Positions 41,768-51,853 of a stretch of DNA of 64,000 bases are shown piece by piece (position 1 is the first letter of the stretch; every line of letters starts with the position of its first letter). The translations under genes and the position numbers were made by a program. The stretch is from Winogradskyella sp. Its GTDB lineage: Bacteria; Bacteroidota; Bacteroidia; Flavobacteriales; Flavobacteriaceae. The notes below the pieces were generated by a model that had not been told where the DNA came from, searched no databases, and saw only the letters and a list, made by a program, of their open reading frames with translations. The stretch is from the NCBI GenBank assembly GCA_004211785.1, contig SHBX01000003.1, forward strand, positions 89,551 through 153,550, in the 5' to 3' direction.

Positions 41768-42226
41768 ATGACAATAAGTGATATAATCGGCCTTAAGATA
41801 TCCAAAATTCGATACTCGTATGAGTTGGATAATGAGAGTGAAATGCAAACATTTAATTCTTACATTAAGTTTTCAAATGGAAGTATTATTTTTTTTCCAA
41901 GTTCTCCTGATGACTCAATAAATCTTGTTGACTATTATAATAATCATAAGACGTGCCAGTTTATAAAGGCCAAACGTTATGGATTAGCTTCTCGGGTTTC
42001 ATTCAAGAACAAGAAAATTATAGACATTCATTTTCGGTATTTAGATAATGAATATATTGAATCATCAAGTGCTATTTTAGAGCTTGAAAACGGTGTCTTT
42101 TTAACTGAGAACAATTATAGTCCATTTGGACTAACTGACATCAGATTGTTGATTTTAAATAGAGAACAGTTTGAAAGTCTAGCTGGTGATGGCATAAAAA
42201 TAAAATCATTAAAACATGTCGAATAA
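41768..42226 (+). CDS. hypothetical protein, 152 aa
   Basis: Intact ORF in tandem with SnoaL-like gene (11-bp overlap). No recognised family. Confidence 0.6.
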   Translation: MTISDIIGLKISKIRYSYELDNESEMQTFNSYIKFSNGSIIFFPSSPDDSINLVDYYNNHKTCQFIKAKRYGLASRVSFKNKKIIDIHFRYLDNEYIESSSAILELENGVFLTENNYSPFGLTDIRLLILNREQFESLAGDGIKIKSLKHVE

Positions 42227-42578
42227 AGAAAGCGCCATGGCGTTTTTAAATCTATCTGCTCTTGGTAAGTCAAAAGAAGCCTTTGATACATTTACCTCTG
42301 ATGATTTTATACATCATAACCAATATTTTAAAGGAAGTCGAGAAGCATTGCTAAAAGCCATAGAAGAAGACCATAAAACCAATCCTAATAAATCTATTGA
42401 AGTTATAAAATGTTATGAAGAAAAAGATACTGTAATAACACATTCTCATGTTATAAAACATGACATGGAAATAGCTGTGGTACATATCTTTAGATTCGAG
42501 AAGGAGAAAGTCGTAGAGCTTTGGGATTTAGGTCAAATTATTGAAAAGGATTGCCTAAACGAAAATGGATTATTCTAA
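42216..42578 (+). CDS. SnoaL-like / nuclear transport factor 2-fold protein
   Basis: AMAFLNLSALGKSKEAFDTFTSDDFIHHNQYFKGSREALLKAIEED...FRFEKEKVVELWDLGQ. Confidence 0.8.
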   Translation: MSNKESAMAFLNLSALGKSKEAFDTFTSDDFIHHNQYFKGSREALLKAIEEDHKTNPNKSIEVIKCYEEKDTVITHSHVIKHDMEIAVVHIFRFEKEKVVELWDLGQIIEKDCLNENGLF

Positions 42579-42614
42579 AAATCATATATAATTATCAATC
42601 ATAAAATCTAACTC

Positions 42615-43502
42615 ATGAAATCAATCTTTACAATTTTATTAGTGTCATTATTAATTGTCTCGTGTAAAAATGAAACTAAGGCAGAAAACGAAACCAAAAA
42701 AGAGATAGCTAAAACGGAAACACAAAATTCAGAACCTACATTCATTTCAGAAACTTTAGAATTAACACATTGCGAATCTGCAGTATATGATAAAGAAAAT
42801 GAGGTTATATATGCTTCTTTAATAGGCAATAGTGAAGCGGAAGATGGCTCAGTAGCGACTATAAGCCTAGACGGAAAAATCATTAATAAAACTTTTGTTG
42901 CCAATCTTAATGACCCAAAAGGCATTGCCATCACAAAAGATAAATTGTATGTTTCTGATGTTACACAGCTGGTGGAAGCCGATTTAATAACTGGAAAAAT
43001 TTTAAATAAATATTCGCTCCCAAGTATAGCTTTTCTTAACGATGTCACTATTGATAATTCAGGTAATGTCTATGTTTCAGATACCAGAACATCAGAAATC
43101 TATAGACTTGATTCTGAAGGAAACTTTCAGTTATGGTTAGCCGACAAAGTGTTAGATAATCCTAATGGTTTATTAGTACAAGGAAACACCATGTATGTCG
43201 CTTCTTGGGGTTCAGCTCCTGAAGGTGGTCGATTATCTAAAATAGATATGAATACAAAATCTGTAGATTCTATTTCTTCAATCATCGGGAATTTAGATGG
43301 TATAAGACCTTACGATGACAAACATATGATAATCTCAGATTGGAAAAGCGGAAACATTCACCTTATAGATTATGACGGTAATACCGAAAAGATTCTTACA
43401 GTAGGTCAAAGCGTTGGTGATATTGCCTATATCAAAGAAAAAGAACTTTTGCTCTTGCCAATGAATAAACAAAGTAGGTTATTGTTTTACAAACTAAAGT
43501 AA
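42615..43502 (+). CDS. SMP-30/gluconolactonase-like beta-propeller lipoprotein
   Basis: Lipobox LIVSCKNE; LNDVTIDNSGNVYVSDTRTSEIYRLD...NPNGLLVQGNTMYVASWG. Confidence 0.82.
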   Translation: MKSIFTILLVSLLIVSCKNETKAENETKKEIAKTETQNSEPTFISETLELTHCESAVYDKENEVIYASLIGNSEAEDGSVATISLDGKIINKTFVANLNDPKGIAITKDKLYVSDVTQLVEADLITGKILNKYSLPSIAFLNDVTIDNSGNVYVSDTRTSEIYRLDSEGNFQLWLADKVLDNPNGLLVQGNTMYVASWGSAPEGGRLSKIDMNTKSVDSISSIIGNLDGIRPYDDKHMIISDWKSGNIHLIDYDGNTEKILTVGQSVGDIAYIKEKELLLLPMNKQSRLLFYKLK

Positions 43503-43507
43503 GCCTA

Positions 43508-44041
43508 ATGCTGTTTGATAATTACAAAATTCGTCTGTTACAAACCTCCGATATTGACGCCTATTATAAAATGGTATCTAAAAATCGTAAGAGATTAGAA
43601 GACTTTTTTACAGGTACAACATCAAGAACACAAACATTTGAAGACACTAAAGTTTTCTTAGATGAAATGCTGCAAAGAGTTAGTAGACGTCAATACTTCC
43701 CGTACATTATTGAAGATATTAAAACAAATACTATTGCTGGGTTTCTTGATTTGAAAAATGTAGACTGGAAGATTCCAAAAACCGAAATGGGGCTTTATAT
43801 CGATGAAGAATATGCCAATAAAGGTGTTTCTACCAAAGCTTTTATTCTATTCTGCGAACATTGTTTTAAAATACATGGGTTTAGAAAACTATTTCTAAGA
43901 ACTCATCCTGAAAATTATTCTGCACGCAAAATAGCTGAAAAAGCTGGTTTTAAACTTGAAGGCACGATTCGATGTGACTATAAAACAACCTCTGGTAAAT
44001 TGGTAGATTTAATATACTATGGCAAACTGAATAATGACTAG
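43508..44041 (+). CDS. GNAT-family (RimJ/RimL-like) N-acetyltransferase
   Basis: IRLLQTSDIDAYYKMVSKNRKRLEDFF...YIDEEYANKGVSTKAFILF...ENYSARKIAEKAGFKLEGTIR. Confidence 0.9.
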   Translation: MLFDNYKIRLLQTSDIDAYYKMVSKNRKRLEDFFTGTTSRTQTFEDTKVFLDEMLQRVSRRQYFPYIIEDIKTNTIAGFLDLKNVDWKIPKTEMGLYIDEEYANKGVSTKAFILFCEHCFKIHGFRKLFLRTHPENYSARKIAEKAGFKLEGTIRCDYKTTSGKLVDLIYYGKLNND

Positions 44042-44124
44042 CCAAATTATTATCCTAGTGTAAGTATACATTCAAATAGTTGACTTAGTGTCTTATAAAA
44101 CACAACCAATAAACATTATTAAAC

Positions 44125-44523
44125 ATGAAATACTTAAAACTAATCATCCGTATCGCTGTAGCAGTCATTTTAATACAAACCCTGAGATTTAAGTTTACAG
44201 CTCATCCAGACAGTGTTTATATTTTTACAAAAGTAGGCTTAGAACCTTATGGAAGAATTGGCATTGGTATATTAGAACTTATTGCTAGTATTTTAATTCT
44301 AGTTCCAAAAACCACTTGGCTAGGTGCAACTCTTGTTCTTGGTGTTATTGGTGGCGCTATTATGATGCACCTTACACAGTTAGGTATTGACATAAATAGC
44401 GATGGCGGATTGTTATTTTACACAGCTATAGTAACATTTCTTTTAAGTTTGGTGGCATTATGGTTTTCGAGAAAAGACATTCCTTTTATTGGTAAGAAAT
44501 TTTTTGTTGTAGAAAACAATTAA
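44125..44523 (+). CDS. DoxX-like membrane protein
   Basis: FKFTAHPDSVYIFTKVGLEPYGRIGIGILELIASILILVPKT. Confidence 0.75.
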   Translation: MKYLKLIIRIAVAVILIQTLRFKFTAHPDSVYIFTKVGLEPYGRIGIGILELIASILILVPKTTWLGATLVLGVIGGAIMMHLTQLGIDINSDGGLLFYTAIVTFLLSLVALWFSRKDIPFIGKKFFVVENN

Positions 44524-44594
44524 GGTCAAGGCTTTAATTTATAATCGCCTTTTCATTACCTTTAAAACTGTCAAATTACTAAACTAATGTAATC

Positions 44595-44966
44595 ATGAAA
44601 GTAGGCGCATTTTCGATTAGTCTAAGTGTTAAGGATATTAATGCTTCAAAGAAATTTTACGAAACTCTAGGGTTCACAGTATTTGCTGGAGAACTCGAAC
44701 GCAATTATCTCATCATGAAAAACGGTGATGCAATCGTTGGTTTATTTCAAGGGATGTTTGAGCAAAATATTATCACTTTTAATCCTGGTTGGAATCAAGA
44801 TGCAGAAACGCAAGGTAATTTTGATGATGTAAGAGCCATACAAAAACATCTAAAATCTTCAGGTATTAAATTAGTGAAAGAAGCGGATGAATCTACAAAA
44901 GGCCCTGAAAGCATCACGCTATTTGACCCAGATGGAAATACCATTCTCATTGATCAGCATGTTTAG
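44595..44966 (+). CDS. VOC-family (glyoxalase/bleomycin resistance-like) protein
   Basis: FSISLSVKDINASKKFYETLGFTVFAG...TLFDPDGNTILIDQH. Confidence 0.9.
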   Translation: MKVGAFSISLSVKDINASKKFYETLGFTVFAGELERNYLIMKNGDAIVGLFQGMFEQNIITFNPGWNQDAETQGNFDDVRAIQKHLKSSGIKLVKEADESTKGPESITLFDPDGNTILIDQHV

Positions 44967-45589
44967 ACAACATGCCAATACATCATCAAAAAGTGACAAA
45001 TAGCGCCGGCTAATACAAAGAAGTGCCAAATCACATGATTATAAGGTATTTTGTGTATGGCATAAAAGACAATGCCAACGGTATAAAATAATCCACCTGC
45101 AAATAACCACAATATCCCATTTGGATGCATTAATTCTGATAGTGTAGAAAAGTCAAACACAATCAACCAACCCATTACTAGATATAATAGTGTTGAAAAT
45201 ATCTCAAATTTACCTGTAAAGAAGAGTTTTAAAATCACACCAAAAATTGCAATACCCCAAACCGCATAAAACAAAGGCCATCCTAAACTCTCTGGCAACA
45301 TAATAAGTAAAACTGGTGTGTAAGTTCCTGCGATAAGTAAATAAATACTAATGTGGTCTACAACTCTAAATTTTTGTTTTAAATCGTAATTAGAAATAGC
45401 ATGGTAAGCGGTAGATGCCGTAAATAAAATGACAATTGAGAGTCCGTATATAATGACACTAAACAATGACCATGGTTTGGAACTATCAACATTAATAATC
45501 AGTAATATTAAACCAACAATTCCTAAAACAGCACTGATACCATGAGACCATGCATTTAGTAATTCTTCGCGTTTAGATTGCTCACTCAT
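44963..45589 (-). CDS. hemolysin III / TrhA (PAQR family) membrane protein
   Basis: EELLNAWSHGISAVLGIVGLILLI...DHISIYLLIAGTYTPVLLI...HVIWHFFVLAGAICHF. Confidence 0.92.
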   Translation of the reverse strand: MSEQSKREELLNAWSHGISAVLGIVGLILLIINVDSSKPWSLFSVIIYGLSIVILFTASTAYHAISNYDLKQKFRVVDHISIYLLIAGTYTPVLLIMLPESLGWPLFYAVWGIAIFGVILKLFFTGKFEIFSTLLYLVMGWLIVFDFSTLSELMHPNGILWLFAGGLFYTVGIVFYAIHKIPYNHVIWHFFVLAGAICHFLMMYWHVV

Positions 45590-46272
45590 TGCTTTTTTGT
45601 AACCTTTTTAGAGGTTTTCCATTTATTTAATAAATCGTAATAATCAATTTCAAAAGCGGGTTTTTGACGCTCTAATCGTCCATTCTGGAAATCGCGTCGT
45701 AAAATGTCTTCGATTAAGTAATCTTCTTCGACATCTAATGGCACAAACTCCCGCTTCAGCTTAATATCAAACAAACTCGCTGTGTTATTATACCAAAAAG
45801 CACGCCATCCATTACGCAACTCTTTTACTAATTGAAAGGCTGTTTTTCCTGTTTGACGGTGAATTAATTTTACTAAAATCTGACCTTCGGTCTTTGTGAG
45901 TTTCTTTAGTTCTGCTGAAAATTCTTTTTCAATAAATTTCTGAACTTTTTTGGCATGCTTCTTCTTTTTACGTCGTTTTTCAAACTGCTTTAACTCTTCA
46001 TTCAATTCTAACAAACGTTCAGCTGCCATTTTTGCATAAGGATACACTTTACGTGTCTTTCTTCTTAAAACTAAATATCTATAGCGCTCATCTTTATCAC
46101 GGAAATTTAAGTGTGGCAACACAATAACTTCATCTAAGTCTATATACTTTCTTGGAATAGAATCGCCTTCAATAAGCAAGTACTTTTCTTGCAGAGAATC
46201 TTGTTCAACAGGTTCTATCTGCGCAAATAAAAGCATAGGAAAGCAGAAGAAAAAAAAAATAATGTATCTCAT
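45586..46272 (-). CDS. DUF4294 family protein with signal peptide
   Basis: DLDEVIVLPHLNFRDKDERYRYLVLRRKTRKVYPYAKMAAERL; typical Bacteroidota DUF4294. Overlaps the downstream hemolysin III gene by 4 bp. Confidence 0.85.
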   Translation of the reverse strand: MRYIIFFFFCFPMLLFAQIEPVEQDSLQEKYLLIEGDSIPRKYIDLDEVIVLPHLNFRDKDERYRYLVLRRKTRKVYPYAKMAAERLLELNEELKQFEKRRKKKKHAKKVQKFIEKEFSAELKKLTKTEGQILVKLIHRQTGKTAFQLVKELRNGWRAFWYNNTASLFDIKLKREFVPLDVEEDYLIEDILRRDFQNGRLERQKPAFEIDYYDLLNKWKTSKKVTKKQ

Positions 46273-46398
46273 AACAAATATATATCTCTAAAACCATTCC
46301 AAAAATGGAAATTAAAGCTATTCAAAATTACGAATTAATATATCCTATAACCTCAATTTTACTATTAATATTGTTATTTTTAGGAAAATTTTAAACGC

Positions 46399-47487
46399 AT
46401 GGCAAAACAAAAATTACTCAATAAAAAGTCGATGGACTTTTTAGAAAAATACTTAAATAACGCATCACCTACTGGATACGAATGGGAAGGTCAGAAAATA
46501 TGGATGGACTATCTAAAACCATACGTAGACGAATTTATAACTGACACCTACGGAAGTGCAGTTGCTGTGATTAATCCCAAAGCAAAATACAGAGTTGTTA
46601 TAGAAGGTCATGCAGATGAAATCTCATGGTATGTCAACTATATCTCTGACAAAGGTTTACTATATGTTGTAAGAAACGGCGGAAGCGACCACCAGATTGC
46701 ACCTAGTAAAGTAGTTAATATCCATACCAAAAAAGGCATTGTAAAAGGTGTTTTTGGCTGGCCAGCCATACACACAAGAAGCCGTGCTAAAGAAGAACCT
46801 CCAAAGCCAGATAATATTTGCATTGACATAGGTGCCAAAGATAAAGCCGAAGTTGAAAAAATGGGCGTACATGTCGGTTGTGTTATTACATATCCAGATG
46901 AGTTCCATATTCTTAATGGCGATAAGTTTGTATGTCGTGCATTAGATAATCGTATGGGTGGTTTTATGATCGCTGAAGTAGCGCGTTTACTTCATGAAAA
47001 CAAAAAGAAATTACCTTTTGGATTGTATATCACTAATTCTGTACAAGAAGAAATAGGTTTACGCGGTGCAGAAATGATTACTGAAACTATAAAACCAGAT
47101 GTAGCTATTGTAACCGATGTGACACACGATACGACTACGCCAATGATTGACCCTAAAAAACAAGGTCTTGCTGAAATTGGTAAAGGTCCAGTTATTGCCT
47201 ATGCGCCAGCAGTACAACAAAAGCTAAGAGATTTAATTACGGATACCGCTGAAGAAAAGAAAATACCTTTTCAACGTGCGGCATTATCTAGAGCTACAGG
47301 TACAGATACTGATGCTTTTGCATACAGTAATGGTGGTGTGGCCTCTGCGCTTATCTCTTTACCATTACGTTACATGCATACCACTGTAGAAATGGTTCAT
47401 AAAGATGATGTTGAAAATGTGATTCGTTTAATTTATGAGTCATTACTAAAAATTGAAGATGGCGAAACCTTTAGCTATTTTAAATAA
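46399..47487 (+). CDS. M42 family metallopeptidase
   Basis: VIEGHADEISWYVNYISDKGLLYV...ALDNRMGGFMIAEVARLL...SVQEEIGLRGAEM...RYMHTTVEMVHKDDV. Confidence 0.92.
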   Translation: MAKQKLLNKKSMDFLEKYLNNASPTGYEWEGQKIWMDYLKPYVDEFITDTYGSAVAVINPKAKYRVVIEGHADEISWYVNYISDKGLLYVVRNGGSDHQIAPSKVVNIHTKKGIVKGVFGWPAIHTRSRAKEEPPKPDNICIDIGAKDKAEVEKMGVHVGCVITYPDEFHILNGDKFVCRALDNRMGGFMIAEVARLLHENKKKLPFGLYITNSVQEEIGLRGAEMITETIKPDVAIVTDVTHDTTTPMIDPKKQGLAEIGKGPVIAYAPAVQQKLRDLITDTAEEKKIPFQRAALSRATGTDTDAFAYSNGGVASALISLPLRYMHTTVEMVHKDDVENVIRLIYESLLKIEDGETFSYFK

Positions 47488-47492
47488 AAACC

Positions 47493-47525
47493 AAAACCTG
47501 TTATATCTTTAGTATAGCAGGTTTT
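47493..47525 (+). terminator. rho-independent terminator-like hairpin
   Basis: AAAACCTGTTATA-TCTTTAG-TATAGCAGGTTTT with one G-U pair. Confidence 0.6.
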
Positions 47526-47540
47526 ATCTTTAAATTATTT

Positions 47541-48692
47541 ATGTCATTACAATCCCAAAAGCACCTTTTCAAAATCTCAGAAGACGTTACCTATCTCAAT
47601 ACGGCGAGCTTCTCTCCTGCTTTTAAATCTGTTGAAGCGGCTGGTATCGCTGCTATAAAAAGAAAAAGCAGTCCAGAATTAAAGCAGGCTTCAGATTTAT
47701 TTGAGCCAGTTATTGCACTACGTAAATTATTTGCTCAAATTATCGACGAAGATGATTATAATCGTGTAGTGACAATACCTTCTGTATCATACGGCATGGC
47801 AAATGTGGCTAATAATATAAGCTTAAAATCAGGAGACGAAATCCTAATAGTTGAAGAACAGTTTCCAAGTAATTATTATATCTGGGAGAGCTTAGCAAAA
47901 GAATACAAGGCAAAAATTGTGACCGTTAATCAACCTAAGAATGCTGAAGATTGGAATGCATTAATACTTAAAGCCATAAAACCAAAAACAGCATTAGTTG
48001 CTATAGGTCATTTGCATTGGGCTAACGGAATTGTATTTGATTTAAAAGCCATTCGAGAAAAGACAAAGCAACACGGTTCACTTTTAGTTATTGACGGCAG
48101 TCAATCTATTGGTGCACTACCCTTTTCTGTAAAAGACATTCAACCAGACGCGTTAGTTTGCGCTGGCTACAAATGGTTATTTGGTCCTTATGGCTGTGCT
48201 TATGCTTATTACGGACCTTATTTTGATAATGGAAAGCCTATTGAACAAAATTGGGCTAACCGATTAGGAAGTGAAGATTTAGCTGGCTTAACACAATACC
48301 AATCACAGTACAAACCCAAAGCAAGTCGTTACGCTATGGGAGAAAGTGGTAGTTTTATCTATGTAAAAATGCAAACTGCGGCTTTACAAGAAATATTAAA
48401 AATTGATAAGATTCAGTTTCAAAACTATTGTCATTCAATTTCAGAGAATACTTTGAAATCATTATCAGAGATAGGGTTTGCATCAAATAATCCAGAAGTT
48501 AGAGCTAAACATTTATTTGGCATTAAAATTCCAAGTTCTGTAGATATTGACCTATTGAAAAAAGTATTAAAAAGCAATAATATTCACTTGTCCTTCCGTG
48601 GCAAATACATGCGTGTGTCATGCCATATTTTTAATACAGAAGCGCATTTTAAAAAATTGTATGATGTGATAAATTCTGTTGTTAATGGATGA
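47541..48692 (+). CDS. class V aminotransferase family (PLP-dependent)
   Basis: TYLNTASFSPA...LVIDGSQSIGALPFSVKDIQPDALVCAGYKWLFGPYGCAYAYYG. Confidence 0.9.
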   Translation: MSLQSQKHLFKISEDVTYLNTASFSPAFKSVEAAGIAAIKRKSSPELKQASDLFEPVIALRKLFAQIIDEDDYNRVVTIPSVSYGMANVANNISLKSGDEILIVEEQFPSNYYIWESLAKEYKAKIVTVNQPKNAEDWNALILKAIKPKTALVAIGHLHWANGIVFDLKAIREKTKQHGSLLVIDGSQSIGALPFSVKDIQPDALVCAGYKWLFGPYGCAYAYYGPYFDNGKPIEQNWANRLGSEDLAGLTQYQSQYKPKASRYAMGESGSFIYVKMQTAALQEILKIDKIQFQNYCHSISENTLKSLSEIGFASNNPEVRAKHLFGIKIPSSVDIDLLKKVLKSNNIHLSFRGKYMRVSCHIFNTEAHFKKLYDVINSVVNG

Positions 48693-49239
48693 ACTTCTAG
48701 ACATAGTAGATGCTAAAGGAAAGTCAACTGGAAAAACTGCTTTAAAATCAGTAGCCCATAAAAATGGTTGGTACCATAATACTATTCATCTTTGGTTATA
48801 CACTGAAAAAAACGAAATCTTATTACAACAACGTTCTCATAAAAAAGTCATTTATCCATTACTTTGGGATGTTTCTGTTGCGGGCCATATAGATGCTGGC
48901 GAAACGTTTACAGAAGCTACCATTAGGGAAACTGAAGAAGAAATTGGATTAAAATTAAAAGAAAATGATTTAACCAAAATCGGAACGCATCTTCATAAAT
49001 CTATTTATGATAATGGAAAGATTAAAGATTTTGAGTTTCATCAAATTTATATTGCTAAGCTCAATATAGAATTAGAAGATTTAACACCTCAAAAAGATGA
49101 AGTCGAAGCCCTTAAATTAGTTACCTTTAATCAGTTTGAAAACCTATTGGCAAATAGTACTACCAATTCTCATTTCATAGCTTCAAACACTGCGTATTAC
49201 AAATTTGTACTAGAATCTATTAAAAATTTAAAGCATTAA
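48685..49239 (+). CDS. NUDIX hydrolase (isopentenyl-diphosphate isomerase-like / YfcD-like)
   Basis: MDELLDIVDAKGKSTGKTALKSVAHKNGWYHNTIHLWLY...GHIDAGETFTEATIRETEEEIGL (Nudix box). ATG at 48685 overlaps the upstream stop. Confidence 0.9.
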   Translation: MDELLDIVDAKGKSTGKTALKSVAHKNGWYHNTIHLWLYTEKNEILLQQRSHKKVIYPLLWDVSVAGHIDAGETFTEATIRETEEEIGLKLKENDLTKIGTHLHKSIYDNGKIKDFEFHQIYIAKLNIELEDLTPQKDEVEALKLVTFNQFENLLANSTTNSHFIASNTAYYKFVLESIKNLKH

Positions 49240-49919
49240 TGCAACTACTTTTACTAGCTATAGCACCAATATTAGCCATAAGTGCATACATCTATTTTCA
49301 AGACAAGTATGAAAAAGAACCTTTTGGTCTGCTAATTAAAAGTTTCTTACTCGGTGCTTTTGTGAGTGTGATTATAGTGCTTACTTTATATCTCATCACA
49401 GGTAAATTGATTCCTGTGACAGATAAATATAGTATCTGGCAGCAGTTTATACAAGCATTTATTGTTATAGCACTATCAGAGGAATTTAGTAAATACGTCA
49501 TCGTAAAATATTATGCACAACCCAAAAAAGACTTTAACGAACCTTACGATGGTATTATGTATGCCGTAATGGTATCCATGGGTTTTGCTTGTACAGAAAA
49601 TATTATGTATGTGCTTGGCAGTGGTTACGAAACAGCTATCTTAAGAGCATTTACAGCTGTCCCTGCGCATGCCACTTTTGGTGTACTCATGGGTTATTTT
49701 ATGGGGAAAGCCAAGTTTTCGAAAAACAGATTTAAACTTAATATGGCTGGTTTGTTTTTAGCCACGTTGTTTCACGGCTCTTATGACTTCTTTTTGTTTA
49801 TAAACTTTATTCCTGGAATATACATCGGTGCATTTATATCTCTAATTATTGGGCTTGTTCTTTCAAGAAAAGCAATAAAGCGTCATCAAAGAGATTCAAA
49901 TTTTAACAACACTAAATAA
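49239..49919 (+). CDS. PrsW-family membrane protease-like protein
   Basis: Multi-TM; YIYFQDKYEKEPFGLLIKSFLLGAFVS, SEEFSKYVIVK, GFACTENIMYV, AVPAHATFGVLMGYFMG. Confidence 0.88.
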   Translation: MQLLLLAIAPILAISAYIYFQDKYEKEPFGLLIKSFLLGAFVSVIIVLTLYLITGKLIPVTDKYSIWQQFIQAFIVIALSEEFSKYVIVKYYAQPKKDFNEPYDGIMYAVMVSMGFACTENIMYVLGSGYETAILRAFTAVPAHATFGVLMGYFMGKAKFSKNRFKLNMAGLFLATLFHGSYDFFLFINFIPGIYIGAFISLIIGLVLSRKAIKRHQRDSNFNNTK

Positions 49920-49929
49920 AACATATGAT

Positions 49930-50406
49930 ATGTATAAGATAAAAGTCAACAACACACATAGTTTTAATGTCACAAAAGAAGATATTGACAAACTAGATGC
50001 TGTTGAAACCAATAAAAACCAATTTCATGTTCTTAATAATGACACTTCAATTGAGGCTTCAATACTAGAATCGGACTTCAATAAAAAAATGTACGAAGTA
50101 AAAGTCAATAGTAATACTTACTCCGTTGTTATTCAAGATGAATTAGATCAACTCATAAGCGAATTAGGTTTTGAGGTTGGTGCTTCAAAAAAAGTAAATG
50201 ATATCAAAGCGCCTATGCCTGGGCTTATCTTAGAAATAAGCGTTGGTCAAGGTCAAGAAGTTAAAGAAAATGATGCACTTCTTATTCTTGAAGCTATGAA
50301 GATGGAAAACGTTATTAACTCTCCAAGAGATGGTGTTATCAAATCAATTGCCGTAAAACAAGGCGATACTGTAGATAAAAACAACCTTTTAATTTCGTTC
50401 GAATAA
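49930..50406 (+). CDS. biotin carboxyl carrier protein of an acyl-CoA carboxylase
   Basis: C-terminal biotinyl domain: IKAPMPGLILEISVGQGQEVKENDALLILEAMKMENVINSPRDG. Confidence 0.93.
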   Translation: MYKIKVNNTHSFNVTKEDIDKLDAVETNKNQFHVLNNDTSIEASILESDFNKKMYEVKVNSNTYSVVIQDELDQLISELGFEVGASKKVNDIKAPMPGLILEISVGQGQEVKENDALLILEAMKMENVINSPRDGVIKSIAVKQGDTVDKNNLLISFE

Positions 50407-50407
50407 T

Positions 50408-51847
50408 ATGAAAAAAATATTAGTTGCCAACCGTGGCGAAATTGCAATTCGTGTGATGCAAACTGCAAAAAAAATGGGCATTAAAACAGTTGCTGTTTTT
50501 TCTGAAGTTGATAGAAATGCACCTCATGTAAAATATGCCGATGAAGCGGTATGTATTGGTCCTGCTCCATCAAACCAATCTTATTTGTTAGGTGATAAAA
50601 TTATTGAAGTTGCAAAGTATTTAAATGCGGATGGCATTCATCCAGGGTATGGCTTTTTAAGTGAAAACTCTGATTTTGCTAAACTTTGCGAAGCAAACAA
50701 CGTCGTATTTATTGGCCCAAAATCTAAAGCTATAGAAATGATGGGCGATAAATTGGCAGCAAAAGATGCAGTAAAAGACTACGACATACCAATGGTTCCA
50801 GGTGTTGACCATGCAGTTACTAATCCAAAAGAAGCTATTGGAATCGCAAAGTCCATTGGTTTCCCAATACTTATAAAAGCCGCTGCTGGAGGTGGTGGAA
50901 AAGGTATGCGTGTTGTAGAAAAGGAAGAGGTTTTAGAAGAACAAATGAAGCGTGCCATAAGTGAGGCCACTTCAGCCTTTGGAGATGGTTCGGTTTTTAT
51001 CGAAAAATATGTGAAATCTCCACGACATATTGAAATACAAGTCATGGCAGATGGGCACGGAAATATCATTCACCTTTTTGAGCGTGAATGTTCCGTACAA
51101 CGTCGTCATCAAAAAGTAGTTGAAGAAGCACCTTCGGCTGTATTAACTCCAGAATTGCGCGAACGTATGGGAAAAGCTGCTATCGATGTAGCACGTGCTT
51201 GTGATTATTTAGGTGCTGGTACTGTTGAGTTTTTGCTTGACGCAGACCATAATTTCTATTTCTTAGAAATGAATACACGTCTTCAGGTGGAGCATCCTGT
51301 TTCTGAATTGATTTCTGGAGTTGATTTAGTAGAATTGCAAATTAAAGTAGCTCGTGGAGAAGCCTTAGGCATAAAACAAGAAGATTTAAAAATCAATGGT
51401 CATGCATTAGAATTACGTGTTTATGCCGAAGACCCGATGAACGATTTCTTGCCAAGTGTTGGTAATTTAGAAATATATCAACTTCCTGTTGGTAAAAATA
51501 TCCGAGTTGACAATGGTTTTGAGGAAGGCATGGATATTCCTATTTATTATGACCCAATGCTTTCAAAATTAATCACTTATGGCAAAACAAGAACTGAAGC
51601 CATTGAGCTAATGATTAAAGCCATTGATGATTATAAGGTTAAAGGTGTAGAAACAACACTACCTTTTGGTCGATTTGTATGTGAGCATGACGCTTTTAGA
51701 AGTGGAAATTTTGATACGCATTTCGTAAAAAAGTACTACTCACCTAGCCTTTTAGAAGAGCAGCATAAAGTTGAAGCTAATATAGCTGCACAAATTGCTT
51801 TAAAAACTTATTTAGAAGAACAAAAATTATTAAAGCTACCTAACTAA
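50408..51847 (+). CDS. accC: biotin carboxylase subunit of acyl-CoA carboxylase
   Basis: KKILVANRGEIAIRVMQTAKKMGIKTVAVFSEVDRNAPHV...HPGYGFLSENSDFA...EMNTRLQVEHPVSE. Confidence 0.94.
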   Translation: MKKILVANRGEIAIRVMQTAKKMGIKTVAVFSEVDRNAPHVKYADEAVCIGPAPSNQSYLLGDKIIEVAKYLNADGIHPGYGFLSENSDFAKLCEANNVVFIGPKSKAIEMMGDKLAAKDAVKDYDIPMVPGVDHAVTNPKEAIGIAKSIGFPILIKAAAGGGGKGMRVVEKEEVLEEQMKRAISEATSAFGDGSVFIEKYVKSPRHIEIQVMADGHGNIIHLFERECSVQRRHQKVVEEAPSAVLTPELRERMGKAAIDVARACDYLGAGTVEFLLDADHNFYFLEMNTRLQVEHPVSELISGVDLVELQIKVARGEALGIKQEDLKINGHALELRVYAEDPMNDFLPSVGNLEIYQLPVGKNIRVDNGFEEGMDIPIYYDPMLSKLITYGKTRTEAIELMIKAIDDYKVKGVETTLPFGRFVCEHDAFRSGNFDTHFVKKYYSPSLLEEQHKVEANIAAQIALKTYLEEQKLLKLPN

Positions 51848-51853
51848 GACATT

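Noticed and set aside
44963-45589. 'Hemolysin III' as a virulence toxin linked to the eCIS
   Set aside because: This is the broadly conserved PAQR/TrhA membrane family, far from the eCIS locus and not evidence for a toxin.
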